Assembly: GCF_022788635.1 (NCBI RefSeq)
Contig: NZ_CP076024.1
Coordinates: forward strand, 4,317,503 to 4,381,502
DNA: 64,000 nucleotides
Direction of reading: 5' to 3'
Origin: Methylobacter sp. S3L5C
GTDB lineage: Bacteria; Pseudomonadota; Gammaproteobacteria; Methylococcales; Methylomonadaceae
A model generated the notes under the pieces. That model searched no databases. It was not told the DNA's origin and saw only the letters and a list, made by a program, of their open reading frames with translations. The first letter of the stretch is position 1. Each line of letters begins with the position of its first letter. The position numbers and the translations under genes are program-made. Of the stretch, positions 44,520-55,501 are shown in pieces.

Positions 44520-45995
44520 ATGATTATCTACTCATTACGGTTATTAACCGTTAGCTGTTTTTTACTATCCACTGCCTGTACTGTAGGCCCGGATTACCGA
44601 AGGCCCAGCAGTGCTACTGCCATCAATTTCAAAGAAATTAAAGGCTGGAAGATAGCGCAGCCAAGCGACAATAAAATTCCTGGTAAATGGTGGGAAATAT
44701 TCAAAGACCCATATCTGAACACTCTGGAAGAGCAGGTTAATATTGGTAACCAGTCTATCGCCAAAGCCGAAGCACAATATAGACTGGCACAATCCTTGGT
44801 GCAGAGTGCAAGCGCCGCCTATTTTCCTACTGCGACGGGTGCTGCAACAGTCAACCGTTTTAGAGCTGCCAGTGGCCAAAACGTCGCGGTTTCGGGCGTC
44901 AAGTATCTGTTCGGAGCTGCATTGAGCGCCGCATGGGAACCGGATTTATGGGGCAGTGTAAGGCGACAGGTCGAATCCAGTGAAACCAATGCCCAAGCCA
45001 GTGCAGCCACCTTGCAGGCATTACGCTTGTCAACCCAAACAACACTAGCCCAAAATTACTTTCTGTTACGAGCACTTGATGCACAAACAAAACTGATTAA
45101 TGATACGGTTATAACCTATGAAAAAACCCTTAAGATTACCCAAAACCGTTACGCAGCAGGCATAGCGGCAAAATCGGAAATCGTCCAGGCCGAAACCCAG
45201 CTTGAATCAGCCAGGGCACAGGCGATCAATCTCGGTGTTCAAAGAGCACAACTTGAACACGCCATAGCCATGTTAATGGGTAAAACTCCATCCGAACTCA
45301 CCATCGTAATTGCGCCTCTAAACTCACTATTACCACCAATTCCGGTTAGTATCCCGTCACAACTGTTGGAACGCAGGCCTGACATTGCCGCCGCTGAACG
45401 CCTCGCAGCCTCTGCCAATGCACAGATAGGCGTGGCCAAAGCCGCTTATTTCCCAAGCCTCAGTCTTGCCGCTTCCAATGGTCAACAATCCTCTACGCTG
45501 GAAAACTTACTGACTGCAGGAGCACGTTATTGGGCACTGGGGCCTGCAGCGGTTGCAATCCCTTTGTTTGATGGTGGCGCACGCGGCGCGCAAATGCAAC
45601 AAGCCATTGATAATTACGATGTCAACGTAGCGGCTTATCGCCAGACTGTTCTGGTAGGCTTTCAGGAAGTTGAAGATAATCTGGCGGCACTGCGTATACT
45701 GGAACAGCAAATGCAGGTCCAGAACAAAGCAGCAGATGCTGCCAACAAGGCTGTTCTGTTAACGACCAACCAATATAAAGCAGGAACTGTCAGTTATCTT
45801 AATGTCATGATTGATCAGGCAATTGCTCTTACCAATGAAAAAACATTGGTTGACCTTCAAGGCCAACGCTTAAGTACGGCTGTGCTTTTGGTGAAATCTC
45901 TCGGAGGTGGTTGGAATACTTCGGAGCTGCCCAGCCAGGATGAAGTCGGTGGTGAAGTCAAATGGTCCCAGTTTCTTCCTATTCCGATAAATTGA
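44520..45995 (+). CDS. Outer-membrane efflux factor, NodT/OprM family
   Basis: 491 aa. It has a signal peptide with lipobox-like LLSTACTVGPDYRRP (mature Cys about 20) and the two OEP repeats, including SLAASNGQQSS, VAIPLFDGGARGAQM and ANKAVLLTTNQYKAGTVSYLNVM. It is the trimeric tunnel of the tripartite pump. It lies 137 bp downstream of mdtC on the same strand, completing an MdtABC-OMF operon. Confidence 0.92.
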   Translation: MIIYSLRLLTVSCFLLSTACTVGPDYRRPSSATAINFKEIKGWKIAQPSDNKIPGKWWEIFKDPYLNTLEEQVNIGNQSIAKAEAQYRLAQSLVQSASAAYFPTATGAATVNRFRAASGQNVAVSGVKYLFGAALSAAWEPDLWGSVRRQVESSETNAQASAATLQALRLSTQTTLAQNYFLLRALDAQTKLINDTVITYEKTLKITQNRYAAGIAAKSEIVQAETQLESARAQAINLGVQRAQLEHAIAMLMGKTPSELTIVIAPLNSLLPPIPVSIPSQLLERRPDIAAAERLAASANAQIGVAKAAYFPSLSLAASNGQQSSTLENLLTAGARYWALGPAAVAIPLFDGGARGAQMQQAIDNYDVNVAAYRQTVLVGFQEVEDNLAALRILEQQMQVQNKAADAANKAVLLTTNQYKAGTVSYLNVMIDQAIALTNEKTLVDLQGQRLSTAVLLVKSLGGGWNTSELPSQDEVGGEVKWSQFLPIPIN

Positions 45996-46560
45996 TACTC
46001 GTGATTGAACATTATTTTTGTTGGTAATTAATAACTAATCATAAATTCCGTAAACATGACCTCGCGAAATACAACTGCAAGCCACTAAGATAGATAATTA
46101 TTCCACAGACATTATTTATCGAATGGGAACATTTGAATGCAGCTTGTAAACATGGTAGCACGAAACCCAATTCATTAAAGGTGCACGACCGTAAGAGACG
46201 CATATCAGTTGTTGGCACTTTGCAAATAATACAAAGTAAGCATTAAGACGTAACGCTTACTTTGTGATTAATTTGCACAAATAGAGACTGTCTTTATTTA
46301 CCGATAAGCTCTTAACTCTTTAATAATTGCCAATAGTTGATTAAAATAAAACAAAGAAAAACGCTACTTGTTGCATCTCAACAAAATAAAAGAACAACAG
46401 TTTCAAATTTTGGCGACTTTTCGCTCGGCACGAGGAAAAAGATGAAAACGCCCTCCTCCTTGGATGGTAAGAAGCTCACCAAACCTTCATTACTGATCTT
46501 ATCCATTCATTATCTGACCCGGTAATCCAACCGTCTACAGCAAACTTAAGAGAGTTTTTT
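45996..46560. other. 565-bp gene-free region
   Basis: No supported gene (a 62-codon frame at 46337 has no features). It contains a perfect 11-bp inverted repeat at 46231-46265 and the promoter region of the small periplasmic protein. Confidence 0.5.
46231..46265. promoter_or_regulatory. Perfect 11-bp inverted repeat, operator-like or cruciform
   Basis: ACAAAGTAAGC (46231-46241) and GCTTACTTTGT (46255-46265) are exact inverses around a 13-bp spacer. TTTGCAAAT/ATTTGCA-like sequence outside them extends the symmetry. There is no T-run, so it is not a standard terminator. Confidence 0.4.
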
Positions 46561-46887
46561 ATGATTAAAATCAAGCTGTTATTGTGTGCAATAATCGTCT
46601 GTTTTGGTGCGCCTTCTTATGCATTACAAGAAACGACATTCAAACCAAACGAGATTGCTTGCCTCAAAAAAGAAGATTATGAAAAACTGCTTAAATATGT
46701 CGGTGACCATAATGACAAAGCTTTTGCTGAAATCATGGACAGCGGCGATAAATGCCTTGTAGTAAAAAGCGGAACCAGTGTAACTATTCTTGATGGTGAA
46801 GAAGCCAAAGCTAACGGTATTATTCCCTTTCAGTTCAAAGGAAATACCGAGCGTTTTTGGGCTCAACGGGAAGCCTTTATTGACTAG
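46561..46887 (+). CDS. Small secreted (periplasmic) protein of unknown function
   Basis: 108 aa. There is a clear Sec signal peptide (MIKIKLLLCAIIVCFGAPSYA) and a mature domain of about 87 residues with two cysteines (EIACLKKEDYEKLLKYVGD and SGDKCLVVKSGT) that could form one disulfide. The tail includes FKGNTERFWAQREAFID. AGAG precedes the ATG by 6 bp. The TAG stop codon is part of the target site of the MITE-like element that follows. No family is recognised. Confidence 0.75.
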   Translation: MIKIKLLLCAIIVCFGAPSYALQETTFKPNEIACLKKEDYEKLLKYVGDHNDKAFAEIMDSGDKCLVVKSGTSVTILDGEEAKANGIIPFQFKGNTERFWAQREAFID

Positions 46888-47045
46888 GAGGTTGTCCGAG
46901 AATAGGAACCGTAGCGAGGGAAAGCTATTTTGAGTCAGATTTTTTGGTCATTTGAGGCAAATAGTTGTTCTATTAAACGAAAATGAACGGAAAATATGGT
47001 CGAAATAGCTTTTCCGCAGTAGGTTTTCTATTCTCGGACAGCCTC
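46888..47045. mobile_element. 158-bp MITE-like element, copy 1
   Basis: The terminal inverted repeats are GAGGTTGTCCGAGAATAG at the left and CTATTCTCGGACAGCCTC at the right. Flanks CTAG (46884-46887) and CTAA (47046-47049) look like a 4-bp YTAR-type target duplication, as used by IS5-group elements. It is about 90% identical, in opposite orientation, to the copy at 60306-60463 and has the same length. It encodes no protein. It sits between the small secreted protein and the 3' end of gor and could act as a bidirectional hairpin. Confidence 0.85.
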
Positions 47046-47132
47046 CTAAACAACGTGCCACCACGGGAAACATTAGGTTTACAGCTTTGCCACCAAACTT
47101 TAGCACCTGATTTTTTCAGATTGCTTTTCCTG

Positions 47133-48485
47133 TCAGTCGACAGGATTACGCATCGTAACAAACTCTTCAGCGGCAGTGGGATGAATCCCTATCGTCGAAT
47201 CAAAAATTGCTTTGGTAGCGCCGGCGCGAATCGCAACGGCCATGCCCTGAATTATTTCACCGGCATCAGACCCGACCATATGAATGCCAAGTACTTTATC
47301 AGTGCTTCGCCTGACAATCATTTTCATCAGAGTCTTCTCGTCAAGCCCGGAAAGCGTATGCTTCATGGGTTTAAAAACGGATTTATAAACATCAATATCC
47401 GGATAACGATTTTTCGCCTCGTTTTCAGTTAACCCCACGGTGCCAATATTAGGCTGGCTAAAAACGGCGGTAGGAATATTATCATAATCAACCGGTGTCG
47501 ATTGATCGGTATAAAGCCCGTTAACCAATGCCATTGCTTCAGCTGTGGCAACAGGTGTCAGGTTAATCCGATTAGTCACATCACCCAAGGCAAAAAGTGA
47601 AGGGATGTTGGTTTGATAATCCTCGTTAACTTTTATTGCGCCTTTCGCATCGAGTTCGACACCCAGTGTTTCAAGCCCTAAACCGTCAATGTTGGGTTTC
47701 CTGCCGGTAGCATATAAAATAAGATCAAACTCAAGTTGCTCATTTTCATCGGTACAGGCAAGAAAACTGGTACCGATTTTTTCAATGGAACTGATTTGCG
47801 TATTAAACAAAATCTCGATGCCTTTTTTCTGCATTTCCTCGGCAACAAAACCCCGGACATCTTCATCAAATCCGCGGAGCAATTTATCGCCACGATAACA
47901 CAGCGTTGTTGCAACGCCCATACCGTGCATAATACCGGCAAATTCAACGGCAATATAACCGCCGCCGACAATCAAAATCCGCTTCGGAAGCGTTGATAAT
48001 GCGAACATTTCATTGGAAGTTACTACCCATTCCTTGCCGGGAATATCCGGCACTGAAGGCCAGCCACCGGTAGCAATCAAGATGCGTTCGCAACTGATTT
48101 TCCGCTCACCGATACTTATGGTATGCGCATCAAGCAGATGGGCTTGACCTTCCATCAGGGTAACACCGGAATTATTGAGTAAACCTTCGTAAACACCTTG
48201 TAGCCGGGTAATCTCTTGATTTTTCTGGGCCAGCAAATGCGACCAATCAAATTCCGGCGTATTTAACGACCATCCAAAGCCTTTTGCGGCAATAAAGTCT
48301 TCACGAAAATGCGACGCGTAAACGAATAATTTCTTGGGGACGCAACCGACATTAACACAAGTTCCACCGAGGTAACGGTTTTCGGCAATAGCAACGCGAA
48401 CACCCAATCCGGCAGCGGTTCGTGCAGCTCTAACACCTCCAGAACCGGCTCCAATAACAAACAGGTCAACATCATAATGGGTCAT
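47133..48485 (-). CDS. gor: Glutathione-disulfide reductase
   Basis: 450 aa flavoprotein disulfide reductase. The FAD motif is [19 protein letters not shown]. The redox-active disulfide [14 protein letters not shown], the NAD(P) domain [15 protein letters not shown] and the C-terminal [12 protein letters not shown] (catalytic His-Glu of the partner subunit) are all present. The spacing and the [13 protein letters not shown] block fit glutathione reductase rather than lipoamide or mercury reductase. It lies downstream of the peroxiredoxin gene but beyond a strong terminator, so it probably has its own promoter. Confidence 0.95.
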   Translation of the reverse strand: MTHYDVDLFVIGAGSGGVRAARTAAGLGVRVAIAENRYLGGTCVNVGCVPKKLFVYASHFREDFIAAKGFGWSLNTPEFDWSHLLAQKNQEITRLQGVYEGLLNNSGVTLMEGQAHLLDAHTISIGERKISCERILIATGGWPSVPDIPGKEWVVTSNEMFALSTLPKRILIVGGGYIAVEFAGIMHGMGVATTLCYRGDKLLRGFDEDVRGFVAEEMQKKGIEILFNTQISSIEKIGTSFLACTDENEQLEFDLILYATGRKPNIDGLGLETLGVELDAKGAIKVNEDYQTNIPSLFALGDVTNRINLTPVATAEAMALVNGLYTDQSTPVDYDNIPTAVFSQPNIGTVGLTENEAKNRYPDIDVYKSVFKPMKHTLSGLDEKTLMKMIVRRSTDKVLGIHMVGSDAGEIIQGMAVAIRAGATKAIFDSTIGIHPTAAEEFVTMRNPVD

Positions 48486-48513
48486 TTGAACTCTCTTGGA
48501 TCAAAAATTAGCG

Positions 48514-48548
48514 AAAAAAAAACCGGGTGGATCAACTCACACCCGGTT
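48514..48548 (-). terminator. Rho-independent terminator after the peroxiredoxin gene
   Basis: AACCGGGTG (48521-48529) and CACCCGGTT (48540-48548) form a perfect 9-bp GC-rich stem. On the minus strand the stem is followed by a run of T (A-run at 48514-48520 on plus). It lies 16 bp downstream of the peroxiredoxin stop codon. Confidence 0.88.
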
Positions 48549-48563
48549 GGCATTAGATAAAAA

Positions 48564-49085
48564 TTATTGCTTTAAATAAGCAAGCATGGTGTCAGCATCA
48601 CTGACAGTAAACGGGTCGTCAGGACAATTATCGGTTTGTCCGGGTTCACTAAACAGTTTGACGATAGTTTTATCGTCAACCAGCATGGAATAACGCCATG
48701 AACGATAACCAAAGCCTACGTTTTCTTTTTTAACCAGCATACCCATGGCCTGGGTAAAATCCCCATTACCATCAGGCAGCATTTTTACATGCTTAACACC
48801 TAAATGTTTACCCCATTGGAACATGGTAAATGCATCATTAACACTTAAACAATAAACTTCATCGATACCTTGATCGATAATTTCCTGATATTTTGCATCG
48901 TAACCCGGTACATGCGTGCTTGAACAAGTCGGTGTAAAGGCACCAGGCAGACAGAATATAACGATTTTTTTGCCTTTAAAAACATCATCGGTACTAACAT
49001 CTTGCCAACGAAAAGGGTTATCGCCACCTAAACTTTCATCACGGACACGCGTTTTAAAAACAACATTGGGTACAGTTGAAGCCAT
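48564..49085 (-). CDS. Peroxiredoxin, Prx5 type
   Basis: 173 aa. The peroxidatic site is LPGAFTPTCSSTHVPGY, the Prx5-class P-x3-T-x2-C motif, followed by VYCLSVNDAFTMFQWGKHLG and the typical WRYSMLVDD. It reduces hydroperoxides with glutathione/glutaredoxin or thioredoxin, and the neighbouring glutathione reductase gene suggests glutathione. The gene starts 20 bp after the ferritin-like gene, with CCGGAG as its ribosome binding site, so both are co-expressed. Confidence 0.93.
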   Translation of the reverse strand: MASTVPNVVFKTRVRDESLGGDNPFRWQDVSTDDVFKGKKIVIFCLPGAFTPTCSSTHVPGYDAKYQEIIDQGIDEVYCLSVNDAFTMFQWGKHLGVKHVKMLPDGNGDFTQAMGMLVKKENVGFGYRSWRYSMLVDDKTIVKLFSEPGQTDNCPDDPFTVSDADTMLAYLKQ

Positions 49086-49105
49086 TTTATTTCTCCGGTT
49101 TTCAA

Positions 49106-49390
49106 TTAATGGGCGATAGGTTTATCGGTAAATAAATAATCATGTAACTCTTTATCCAGCTTGGTATCTTTTCTACGAATCCATTCCAGTATCATCGCCG
49201 CATGTTCTTTCTCTTCATCGCGATTATGTGCAAGGATAGCTTTTAATTCATTATCTTTACAAGCATCCACTCGTTGGTTGTACCAGTCGATTGCTTCAAG
49301 CTCTTCCATTAACGAAGTAATGGCACGATGCATATCCCGTGTTTCGTCAGATAATTCATTAATCGGTTCGTGATAACCTTCATTTGCCAT
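49106..49390 (-). CDS. Encapsulated-ferritin-like (EncFtn-type) protein without targeting tail
   Basis: 94 aa. The two-helix EncFtn core is clear: HRAITSLMEELEAIDWYNQRVDA and ILAHNRDEEKEHAAMILEWIRR. The ferroxidase ligands E30, E60 and H63 line up with E32, E62 and H65 of the Rhodospirillum rubrum protein. It should form the annular decamer and oxidise Fe2+. The C-terminus stops at YLFTDKPIAH, without the usual extension and SLxxGSL-type encapsulin cargo peptide. No encapsulin gene is in the window. It is co-transcribed with a peroxiredoxin, which would remove peroxide produced or encountered during iron oxidation. Confidence 0.9.
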   Translation of the reverse strand: MANEGYHEPINELSDETRDMHRAITSLMEELEAIDWYNQRVDACKDNELKAILAHNRDEEKEHAAMILEWIRRKDTKLDKELHDYLFTDKPIAH

Positions 49391-49544
49391 AGTTATATTC
49401 TCTATTTTAAAGGTGAAAAATTGTTAGTCATGAGTTAAGTGCAAAATGCTGTTTCTGATCACTGGTTGTAGATTCTACACACGAAACCAAACTTGGTCTG
49501 TGCGTTAAAGAACATAGTGGAAATTAGTTCACGATTAAAAAAAA

Positions 49545-52500
49545 TCACAACAATACTCTTTCTATACCGCCACTTCCTGCCTGCTTGATATAATTTTTCA
49601 TCCAATTTTTACCCAACACATGTCGGGCAATTTCCACAACAATATAATCCACATCCAGTTGCTCCTCGCCATCCTCAAAGCGTTGTAAACCTTGTACGCA
49701 AGATGGACAGGACGTTAGCATCTTAATCGGTCCATCGAAGCCATCGGCGCGTACCTTGCCGGTATCGTTCTTTAACTCGACGGCTTTGCTGTAACGTACT
49801 TGCGTTGAAATGTCCGGGCGCGCAACCGCCAAAGTCCCGGATTCGCCGCAGCAACGTTCAGATTTAAGCACCTCGGCACCGATCAAGGCATTAACTGTCT
49901 TCATCGGATCTTGCTGCTTCATCGGACTGTGGCAAGGATCATGATACAAATAACGGGTGCCATTAACACCCTCCAGCTTGACGCCTTTTTCCAGTAAATA
50001 TTCATGAATATCGAGCATACGGCAGCCAGGGAAAATTTTGTCAAATTCATAATCCAGTAACTGATCAAAACACGTTCCACAACTAACCACAACGGTTTTA
50101 ATGTCCAGATAATTTAAGGTATTGGCAACCCGATGAAAGAGCACCCGATTATCAGTAGATATTTTCTCTGCCTTATCAAACTGGCCGGCGGCACGCTGAG
50201 GATAACCGCAACACAAATAACCTGGCGGCAATACTGTCTGTACGCCTATCTCGTATAGCATGGCTTGGGTAGCCAGACCTACCTGAGAAAATAAACGCTC
50301 AGAACCGCAACCCGGAAAATAAAACACTGCTTCGGAATCGGCACGGGTTTTATTTCTATCCCGGATGATAGGCACAATTTGATCGCTCTCAATACCCAAC
50401 AGCGCCCTTGCCGTTTTGGACGGTACGTTATCAGGCATTTTCCGGTTGGTAAAATGGATAACAAATTCACGCATTGGCGGCTTGCCAGTTGATGACGGCG
50501 GCTGTGCAAGCTGCGCCTTACCCCAAGGCCTGAGCAAAAAATTACCTATCCGCTGGGCTTTATAAGACCATTCAATCAGCAACTTACGCATAAACTTAAT
50601 GCTGTTGGGACGACCGGTTGATAAAAATGCAATCGCCGCCGTTTTAACCGGGTTAAAACTCTGTTTACCCATTTTGCGCAGCAGATTACGCATATTCATG
50701 GACACGTCGCCAAAATCGATATCAACCGGACACGGATTAAAACACTTGTGACACACGGTGCAATGATCCGCTACATCCTCAAATTCTTTCCAATGGGTAA
50801 TGGAAATACCGCGCCGGGTTTGTTCTTCGTAAAGAAAGGCTTCTATCAATAGTGACGTGGCCAGGATTTTATTGCGCGGCGAATATAACAAGTTGGCGCG
50901 TGGCACATGCGTGGCACAAACGGGTTTGCACTTTCCGCAACGCAAGCAATCTTTGATGGAATCCGAAATTGCACCAATATCGCTTTGTTGCAGAATCAAG
51001 GATTCATAACCCATCAAACTAAACGAAGTTGTGTAAGCTGCCTCCATACCGGCACCGGGCATCAGTTTTCCGCGATTGAAGCGGCCTTCAGGATCGACAC
51101 GCTGTTTGTAATCGTGAAAACTGGCCAACTCTTCAGTGCTTAGAAATTCATATTTGGTAATGCCGATACCATGCTCGCCTGAAATCACGCCACCCAGAGA
51201 ACGCGCCAACTCCATGATCCGCGCCACAGCAATATTGGCTTCCTGAAGCATCTCGTAATGATCGGAGTTGACCGGTAAATTGGTATGGACGTTACCGTCC
51301 CCGGCATGCATGTGCAATGCCACAAACACGCGGCCACGCAAAACCTCTTTGTGTACGGCATCAATCCGCTCAATAACCGGTCGAAAATTATCACCCTCGA
51401 AAATATTTTTTAACAACGGCTGCAATTCCTGCTTCCAGGATACGCGTAACGAATGATCCTGCAAACGATGAAACAGGGTTGGCTGCGCAGCGCGATTGGT
51501 TAACTCGCCAACAGTAATACCATGTTCCTTGCAAGCCGCATCTGCCTGTTGCAAAGGCAAATCGAGATTGTCATACTGCCACTGCCAGCGTTCGCGCACT
51601 TGCTCAATAATCGTTAGCGCGTGCTCTCGGCGGTCACCGATCAGGTCAATTTTGTCAACGCCGTTTTCATAAGAACGTAACGGTAATTCACCTTCCAGAA
51701 AGTCGCTTAACGCATGACACAAGCGTAATTTATTACGCAGTGATAATTCGATATTGATACGTTCGATACCATCGCAGTAATCGCCCATGCGCGGCAAGGG
51801 AATCACGACATCTTCATTGATTTTAAAGGCGTTGGTATGTTTGGCGATAGCGGCAGTCCGCGCCCGATCCAGCCAGAAAGTTTGGCGGGTTTCAGGACTG
51901 ACTGCAATAAACCCTTCGGCATCACGCGCATTACATAAACGCACCACTTCGGAAGCCGCCAAAGCCACTTGTTTGTCATTGTCGCCTACAATATCGCCAA
52001 TCAGCACCATTTTTGGCCGACCATGATTCTTGGCTTTACTGGCATAACCGACTGCTTTTACATAGCGCTCATCCAGATGTTCAAGACCGGCCAACATCAC
52101 CCGCAGCTCGCCATTTTTAGGCAAGGCTGCCAGATAATCCCGAATCTCGACGATGCTCGGCACTGCTTCACGAACCTGACCGTAAAATTCCAGACAAAAA
52201 GTGCGCGTAAAAGACGGCATTTTGTGCAAAATCCAGCACGCCGAGGTAATAATACCGTCGCAGCCTTCTTTTTGAATACCTGGCAAACCACCCAAAAACT
52301 TGTCGGTAACGTCCTTGCCCAGTTCACCCTTACGAAAATTTGCACCAGGAATGACTAATCGCTCTTCGGAGAGCAAATTTTTTCTTTTAGCGTCAAAACG
52401 TTTCAATAAAAAGGTAACTTGGTCCTGATCGTGGATCTTGCCCAAATTATGATTGAATCGCTCAACATCCAGCCAGTTACCATCCGGCGTCACCATCCGC

Positions 52501-53486
52501 CAGGACAGTAGATTATCCAATGCCGTTCCCCAAAGCACCGCCTTTTTGCCACCGGCGTTCATCGCCACATTACCGCCCACACAAGACGCATCTGCCGAAG
52601 TAGGGTCACAGGCAAAGACCAGACCTGCAATATCAGCCACATCCATAACACGCCGGGTCACTACACCGGCACCGGTATTAATCGTTGCATAAGTCTGCTC
52701 AACACCCGGCAAACTTGTCTCCTGCTCCACAAGACCTATATCAATCAGCTTTTCAGTATTAATCACGGCAGAATAAAGCGTCAGCGGTACTGCGCCACCG
52801 GTATAACCGGTACCGCCGCCACGCGGAATAATGGTGAGCCCCAATTTGATACAATCGCGCACCAAATGGCCAACTTCTTCTTCAGTACAAGGATATAAAA
52901 CGACAAAGGGATATTCCACGCGCCAGTCAGTAGCATCGGTAACGTGAGAGACACGGGCAAAACCATCGAAACAGATATTGTCTTTACGGGTATGTTTGGC
53001 CAGTAAAGCCAAGGCTTTCTGGCGCATTTCTTGAGTGCGTTTAAAATCCGCTTCAAAGGCATTAACAGCCTGATGTGCAGCGTCAATCAACAAGTTAACC
53101 CGACGTGTCCGGTCAGGATGCTCGCTTTCATCTTCGGCATCGCGTTTTTGCATCTGTTTAAGACGATGACGTAATGCTGTTAGCAAGGCTTTCCGGCGTT
53201 TACGGTTATCCAGCAAATCGTCTTCAAGATAAGGATTACGCTGAACCGCCCAAATATCTCCCAGTACCTCAAAAAGCATTTTTGCAGAACGACCGGTTAC
53301 CCGTTCGCCACGCAGCGATTCCAGAATGAGCCAGTTCTCTTCACCCAACAGGCGAATAACAATTTCGCGGTCTGAAAAAGAGGTGTAATTATAAGGAATT
53401 TCGCGTAGCCGCGCTGGCGACGCATCGGAAAACAAGGGGGGGAATGTTGAATTCACTGATATCCTGCGCTTTGACGTGATTGACAA
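49545..53486 (-). CDS. Large FAD-linked / Fe-S oxidoreductase (DUF3683 + D-2-hydroxyacid dehydrogenase type)
   Basis: 1313 aa. An N-terminal DUF3683-type region (about 1-170) is followed by an FAD_binding_4 domain ([40 protein letters not shown]) and an FAD-oxidase C domain ending in [19 protein letters not shown] and [18 protein letters not shown]. Two Fe-S clusters follow ([16 protein letters not shown] and [16 protein letters not shown]). The C-terminal CCG domains include [33 protein letters not shown] and CCGESGTLA. It resembles YdiJ/Dld-type enzymes that oxidise D-lactate or D-2-hydroxyglutarate and pass electrons to quinone. It is monocistronic. Confidence 0.92.
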   Translation of the reverse strand: MSITSKRRISVNSTFPPLFSDASPARLREIPYNYTSFSDREIVIRLLGEENWLILESLRGERVTGRSAKMLFEVLGDIWAVQRNPYLEDDLLDNRKRRKALLTALRHRLKQMQKRDAEDESEHPDRTRRVNLLIDAAHQAVNAFEADFKRTQEMRQKALALLAKHTRKDNICFDGFARVSHVTDATDWRVEYPFVVLYPCTEEEVGHLVRDCIKLGLTIIPRGGGTGYTGGAVPLTLYSAVINTEKLIDIGLVEQETSLPGVEQTYATINTGAGVVTRRVMDVADIAGLVFACDPTSADASCVGGNVAMNAGGKKAVLWGTALDNLLSWRMVTPDGNWLDVERFNHNLGKIHDQDQVTFLLKRFDAKRKNLLSEERLVIPGANFRKGELGKDVTDKFLGGLPGIQKEGCDGIITSACWILHKMPSFTRTFCLEFYGQVREAVPSIVEIRDYLAALPKNGELRVMLAGLEHLDERYVKAVGYASKAKNHGRPKMVLIGDIVGDNDKQVALAASEVVRLCNARDAEGFIAVSPETRQTFWLDRARTAAIAKHTNAFKINEDVVIPLPRMGDYCDGIERINIELSLRNKLRLCHALSDFLEGELPLRSYENGVDKIDLIGDRREHALTIIEQVRERWQWQYDNLDLPLQQADAACKEHGITVGELTNRAAQPTLFHRLQDHSLRVSWKQELQPLLKNIFEGDNFRPVIERIDAVHKEVLRGRVFVALHMHAGDGNVHTNLPVNSDHYEMLQEANIAVARIMELARSLGGVISGEHGIGITKYEFLSTEELASFHDYKQRVDPEGRFNRGKLMPGAGMEAAYTTSFSLMGYESLILQQSDIGAISDSIKDCLRCGKCKPVCATHVPRANLLYSPRNKILATSLLIEAFLYEEQTRRGISITHWKEFEDVADHCTVCHKCFNPCPVDIDFGDVSMNMRNLLRKMGKQSFNPVKTAAIAFLSTGRPNSIKFMRKLLIEWSYKAQRIGNFLLRPWGKAQLAQPPSSTGKPPMREFVIHFTNRKMPDNVPSKTARALLGIESDQIVPIIRDRNKTRADSEAVFYFPGCGSERLFSQVGLATQAMLYEIGVQTVLPPGYLCCGYPQRAAGQFDKAEKISTDNRVLFHRVANTLNYLDIKTVVVSCGTCFDQLLDYEFDKIFPGCRMLDIHEYLLEKGVKLEGVNGTRYLYHDPCHSPMKQQDPMKTVNALIGAEVLKSERCCGESGTLAVARPDISTQVRYSKAVELKNDTGKVRADGFDGPIKMLTSCPSCVQGLQRFEDGEEQLDVDYIVVEIARHVLGKNWMKNYIKQAGSGGIERVLL

Positions 53487-53755
53487 AGCTCATTGTAACA
53501 CTCACGGAAGTGAGCGAAAATACCAAAAATTGTGTGGACTTCATTATATTGAAATTACTAGCAAATAAAGACTATTGCTTACGTTCCCTGGCAAAAAATG
53601 AAGCCATTTAGCAGGAGAGATACCCAAAAAAATTTTTAAAGCTCAATCTGCAACTAGCTGTATAATTCACACGGTTGTAATATAACTGTAACATACATCA
53701 GCTTAATTCATGCCATAATTGAAGTAATCAACATTCGTTTTAATATTTTATACAA
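53487..53755. promoter_or_regulatory. Divergent promoter region between oxidoreductase and secretion operon
   Basis: AT-rich, with TGTATAAT at about 53658-53665 as the best plus-strand -10 candidate. No clear -35 or operator can be named. Confidence 0.3.
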
Positions 53756-55495
53756 ATGAAAAGAGTAAATAAGTCTGATTTGGAAGAAGCATTAGCTCTG
53801 TGTAAAGGAGCTTTTATATCAGCTGCCGGATTCAGCATGGTTATTAATTTGTTGCAGCTTGTTCCAACTATTTACATGCTGCAATTATATGATCGAGTAG
53901 TACCTACCGGAAATCGATCAACCCTGTTAATGTTAACCTTGATAGTAATCGTACTATTTTTGACGATGGGCGCCTTGGAATGGGTACGTTCACAGATACT
54001 GGTCAGGGTTAGCTCACGATTGGAAACACTACTTAATGAAAGATTGTTTCAGGTCGCTTATAAACAATCACTCTATACAGGTGGACAACGAGCAAGCTCG
54101 CAACCCCTCGATGACTTGACATCCTTAAGGCAATTTATGACTGGCAACGGCCTGTTTGCTTTTTTTGATGTGCCTTGGATGCCTGTCTACATTGCCGTTA
54201 TGTTTATTTTTCATCCTTTATACGGGTGGGCAGCTATAGGCACTTCGATAATACTGGTTATCGTCGCCATCATTCAGGAAAAGTCTACCGGTAAATTATT
54301 GGGCGAAGCCAATAATTTGGCGATGACAGGCCGTGGTCTGGTCAATAAAAACCTCAGAAATGCTGAAGTTATTGAGTCCATGGGGATGTTGCGAAATATT
54401 CAACTGCGATGGCTTGAAGGTACAAAACAAGTTTTAGTATTACAGGCAACAGCAAGTTCTCGCGCCGGTTTAATTAGCGGCATATCAAAAGTTATTCGAC
54501 TGTCATCACAATCCTTAATTTTAGGCCTGGGTGCCTATTTAGTGATAGAGAATGAAATAACACCCGGCTTAATGATCGGCGGTTCCATTCTGTTAGGCCG
54601 CGCGCTTGCACCTATCGATTTGTTGATTGGTACCTGGAAAGGTTTTATTACTGCGCGTGGGCAATACCATCGCCTTAATGAATTATTGCTTCAGATACCG
54701 GCCGAAACCGAGAAAATGACCTTACCAGCACCAGAAGGTACTTTCCAGATAGAAGCTGCCGTAGTCATTCCTCCTGGAGCAAAAACACCGGTTTTAAAAG
54801 GCATTACCTTAGGCATTGCAAAAGGTGATGTAATTGGCGTAATTGGTCCCAGCGGAGCGGGGAAATCTACTTTTGCCCGCGCCTTATTGGGTATCTGGCC
54901 GACCGCGAACGGGAAAATTCGTCTGGATGGCGCGGACGTTTTTGCCTGGAGTCGTGATGAATTAGGTCCTTATATTGGCTACTTGCCACAAGATATAGAG
55001 CTATTTGAAGGCACCATCAGTGAAAACATTGCGCGTTTTGGTGATATAGATTCGGAAAAAGTGATTACTGCCGCCAAAATGGCCGATGTGCATGACCTGA
55101 TTTTACGTTTACCGGAAGGCTATGACACACTGATAGGCGCAAGCGGCGGTAACTTATCCGGTGGTCAACGCCAGCGTATCGGTTTGGCCAGAGCACTTTA
55201 CGGTGATCCTGTCGTAGTGGTGCTGGACGAACCAAACTCAAATCTGGATGAGCAAGGCGAGTTTGCCTTGGGAAATGCGATCCAGCGTTTAAAGCATAAA
55301 AGAGCCACTGTTATTGTTATTACTCATCGAAATAATGTCCTGGCAAATGTAGACAAGCTGCTCATCTTAAATGACGGACTTGTTTCTATTTATGGGCCCA
55401 AGGACGAGGTCATGGCGCATTTTCAACAGCAACAAATGGCGACATCACCGACACAGGCTCCTCAGGCAGCCGGCACCCTAACTACTCGGGCATAA
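53756..55495 (+). CDS. Type I secretion ABC transporter, PrtD-like
   Basis: 579 aa. An N-terminal membrane domain without C39 peptidase (LLQLVPTIYMLQLYDRVVPTGNRSTL) is followed by the ATPase domain: Walker A GVIGPSGAGKSTFAR, ABC signature NLSGGQRQRIGLARAL, Walker B VVVLDEPNSNLD. It closely fits the PrtD/AprD class that exports RTX proteins with uncleaved C-terminal signals. It is first in a three-gene operon with HlyD- and TolC-like partners. No obvious substrate gene is in the window. Confidence 0.93.
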   Translation: MKRVNKSDLEEALALCKGAFISAAGFSMVINLLQLVPTIYMLQLYDRVVPTGNRSTLLMLTLIVIVLFLTMGALEWVRSQILVRVSSRLETLLNERLFQVAYKQSLYTGGQRASSQPLDDLTSLRQFMTGNGLFAFFDVPWMPVYIAVMFIFHPLYGWAAIGTSIILVIVAIIQEKSTGKLLGEANNLAMTGRGLVNKNLRNAEVIESMGMLRNIQLRWLEGTKQVLVLQATASSRAGLISGISKVIRLSSQSLILGLGAYLVIENEITPGLMIGGSILLGRALAPIDLLIGTWKGFITARGQYHRLNELLLQIPAETEKMTLPAPEGTFQIEAAVVIPPGAKTPVLKGITLGIAKGDVIGVIGPSGAGKSTFARALLGIWPTANGKIRLDGADVFAWSRDELGPYIGYLPQDIELFEGTISENIARFGDIDSEKVITAAKMADVHDLILRLPEGYDTLIGASGGNLSGGQRQRIGLARALYGDPVVVVLDEPNSNLDEQGEFALGNAIQRLKHKRATVIVITHRNNVLANVDKLLILNDGLVSIYGPKDEVMAHFQQQQMATSPTQAPQAAGTLTTRA

Positions 55496-55501
55496 TCAGA
55501 C

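Noticed and set aside
46337-46525. 62-codon frame upstream of the small secreted protein
   Set aside because: No ribosome binding site, no recognisable features and a lysine-rich low-information sequence in a gene-free AT-rich region.
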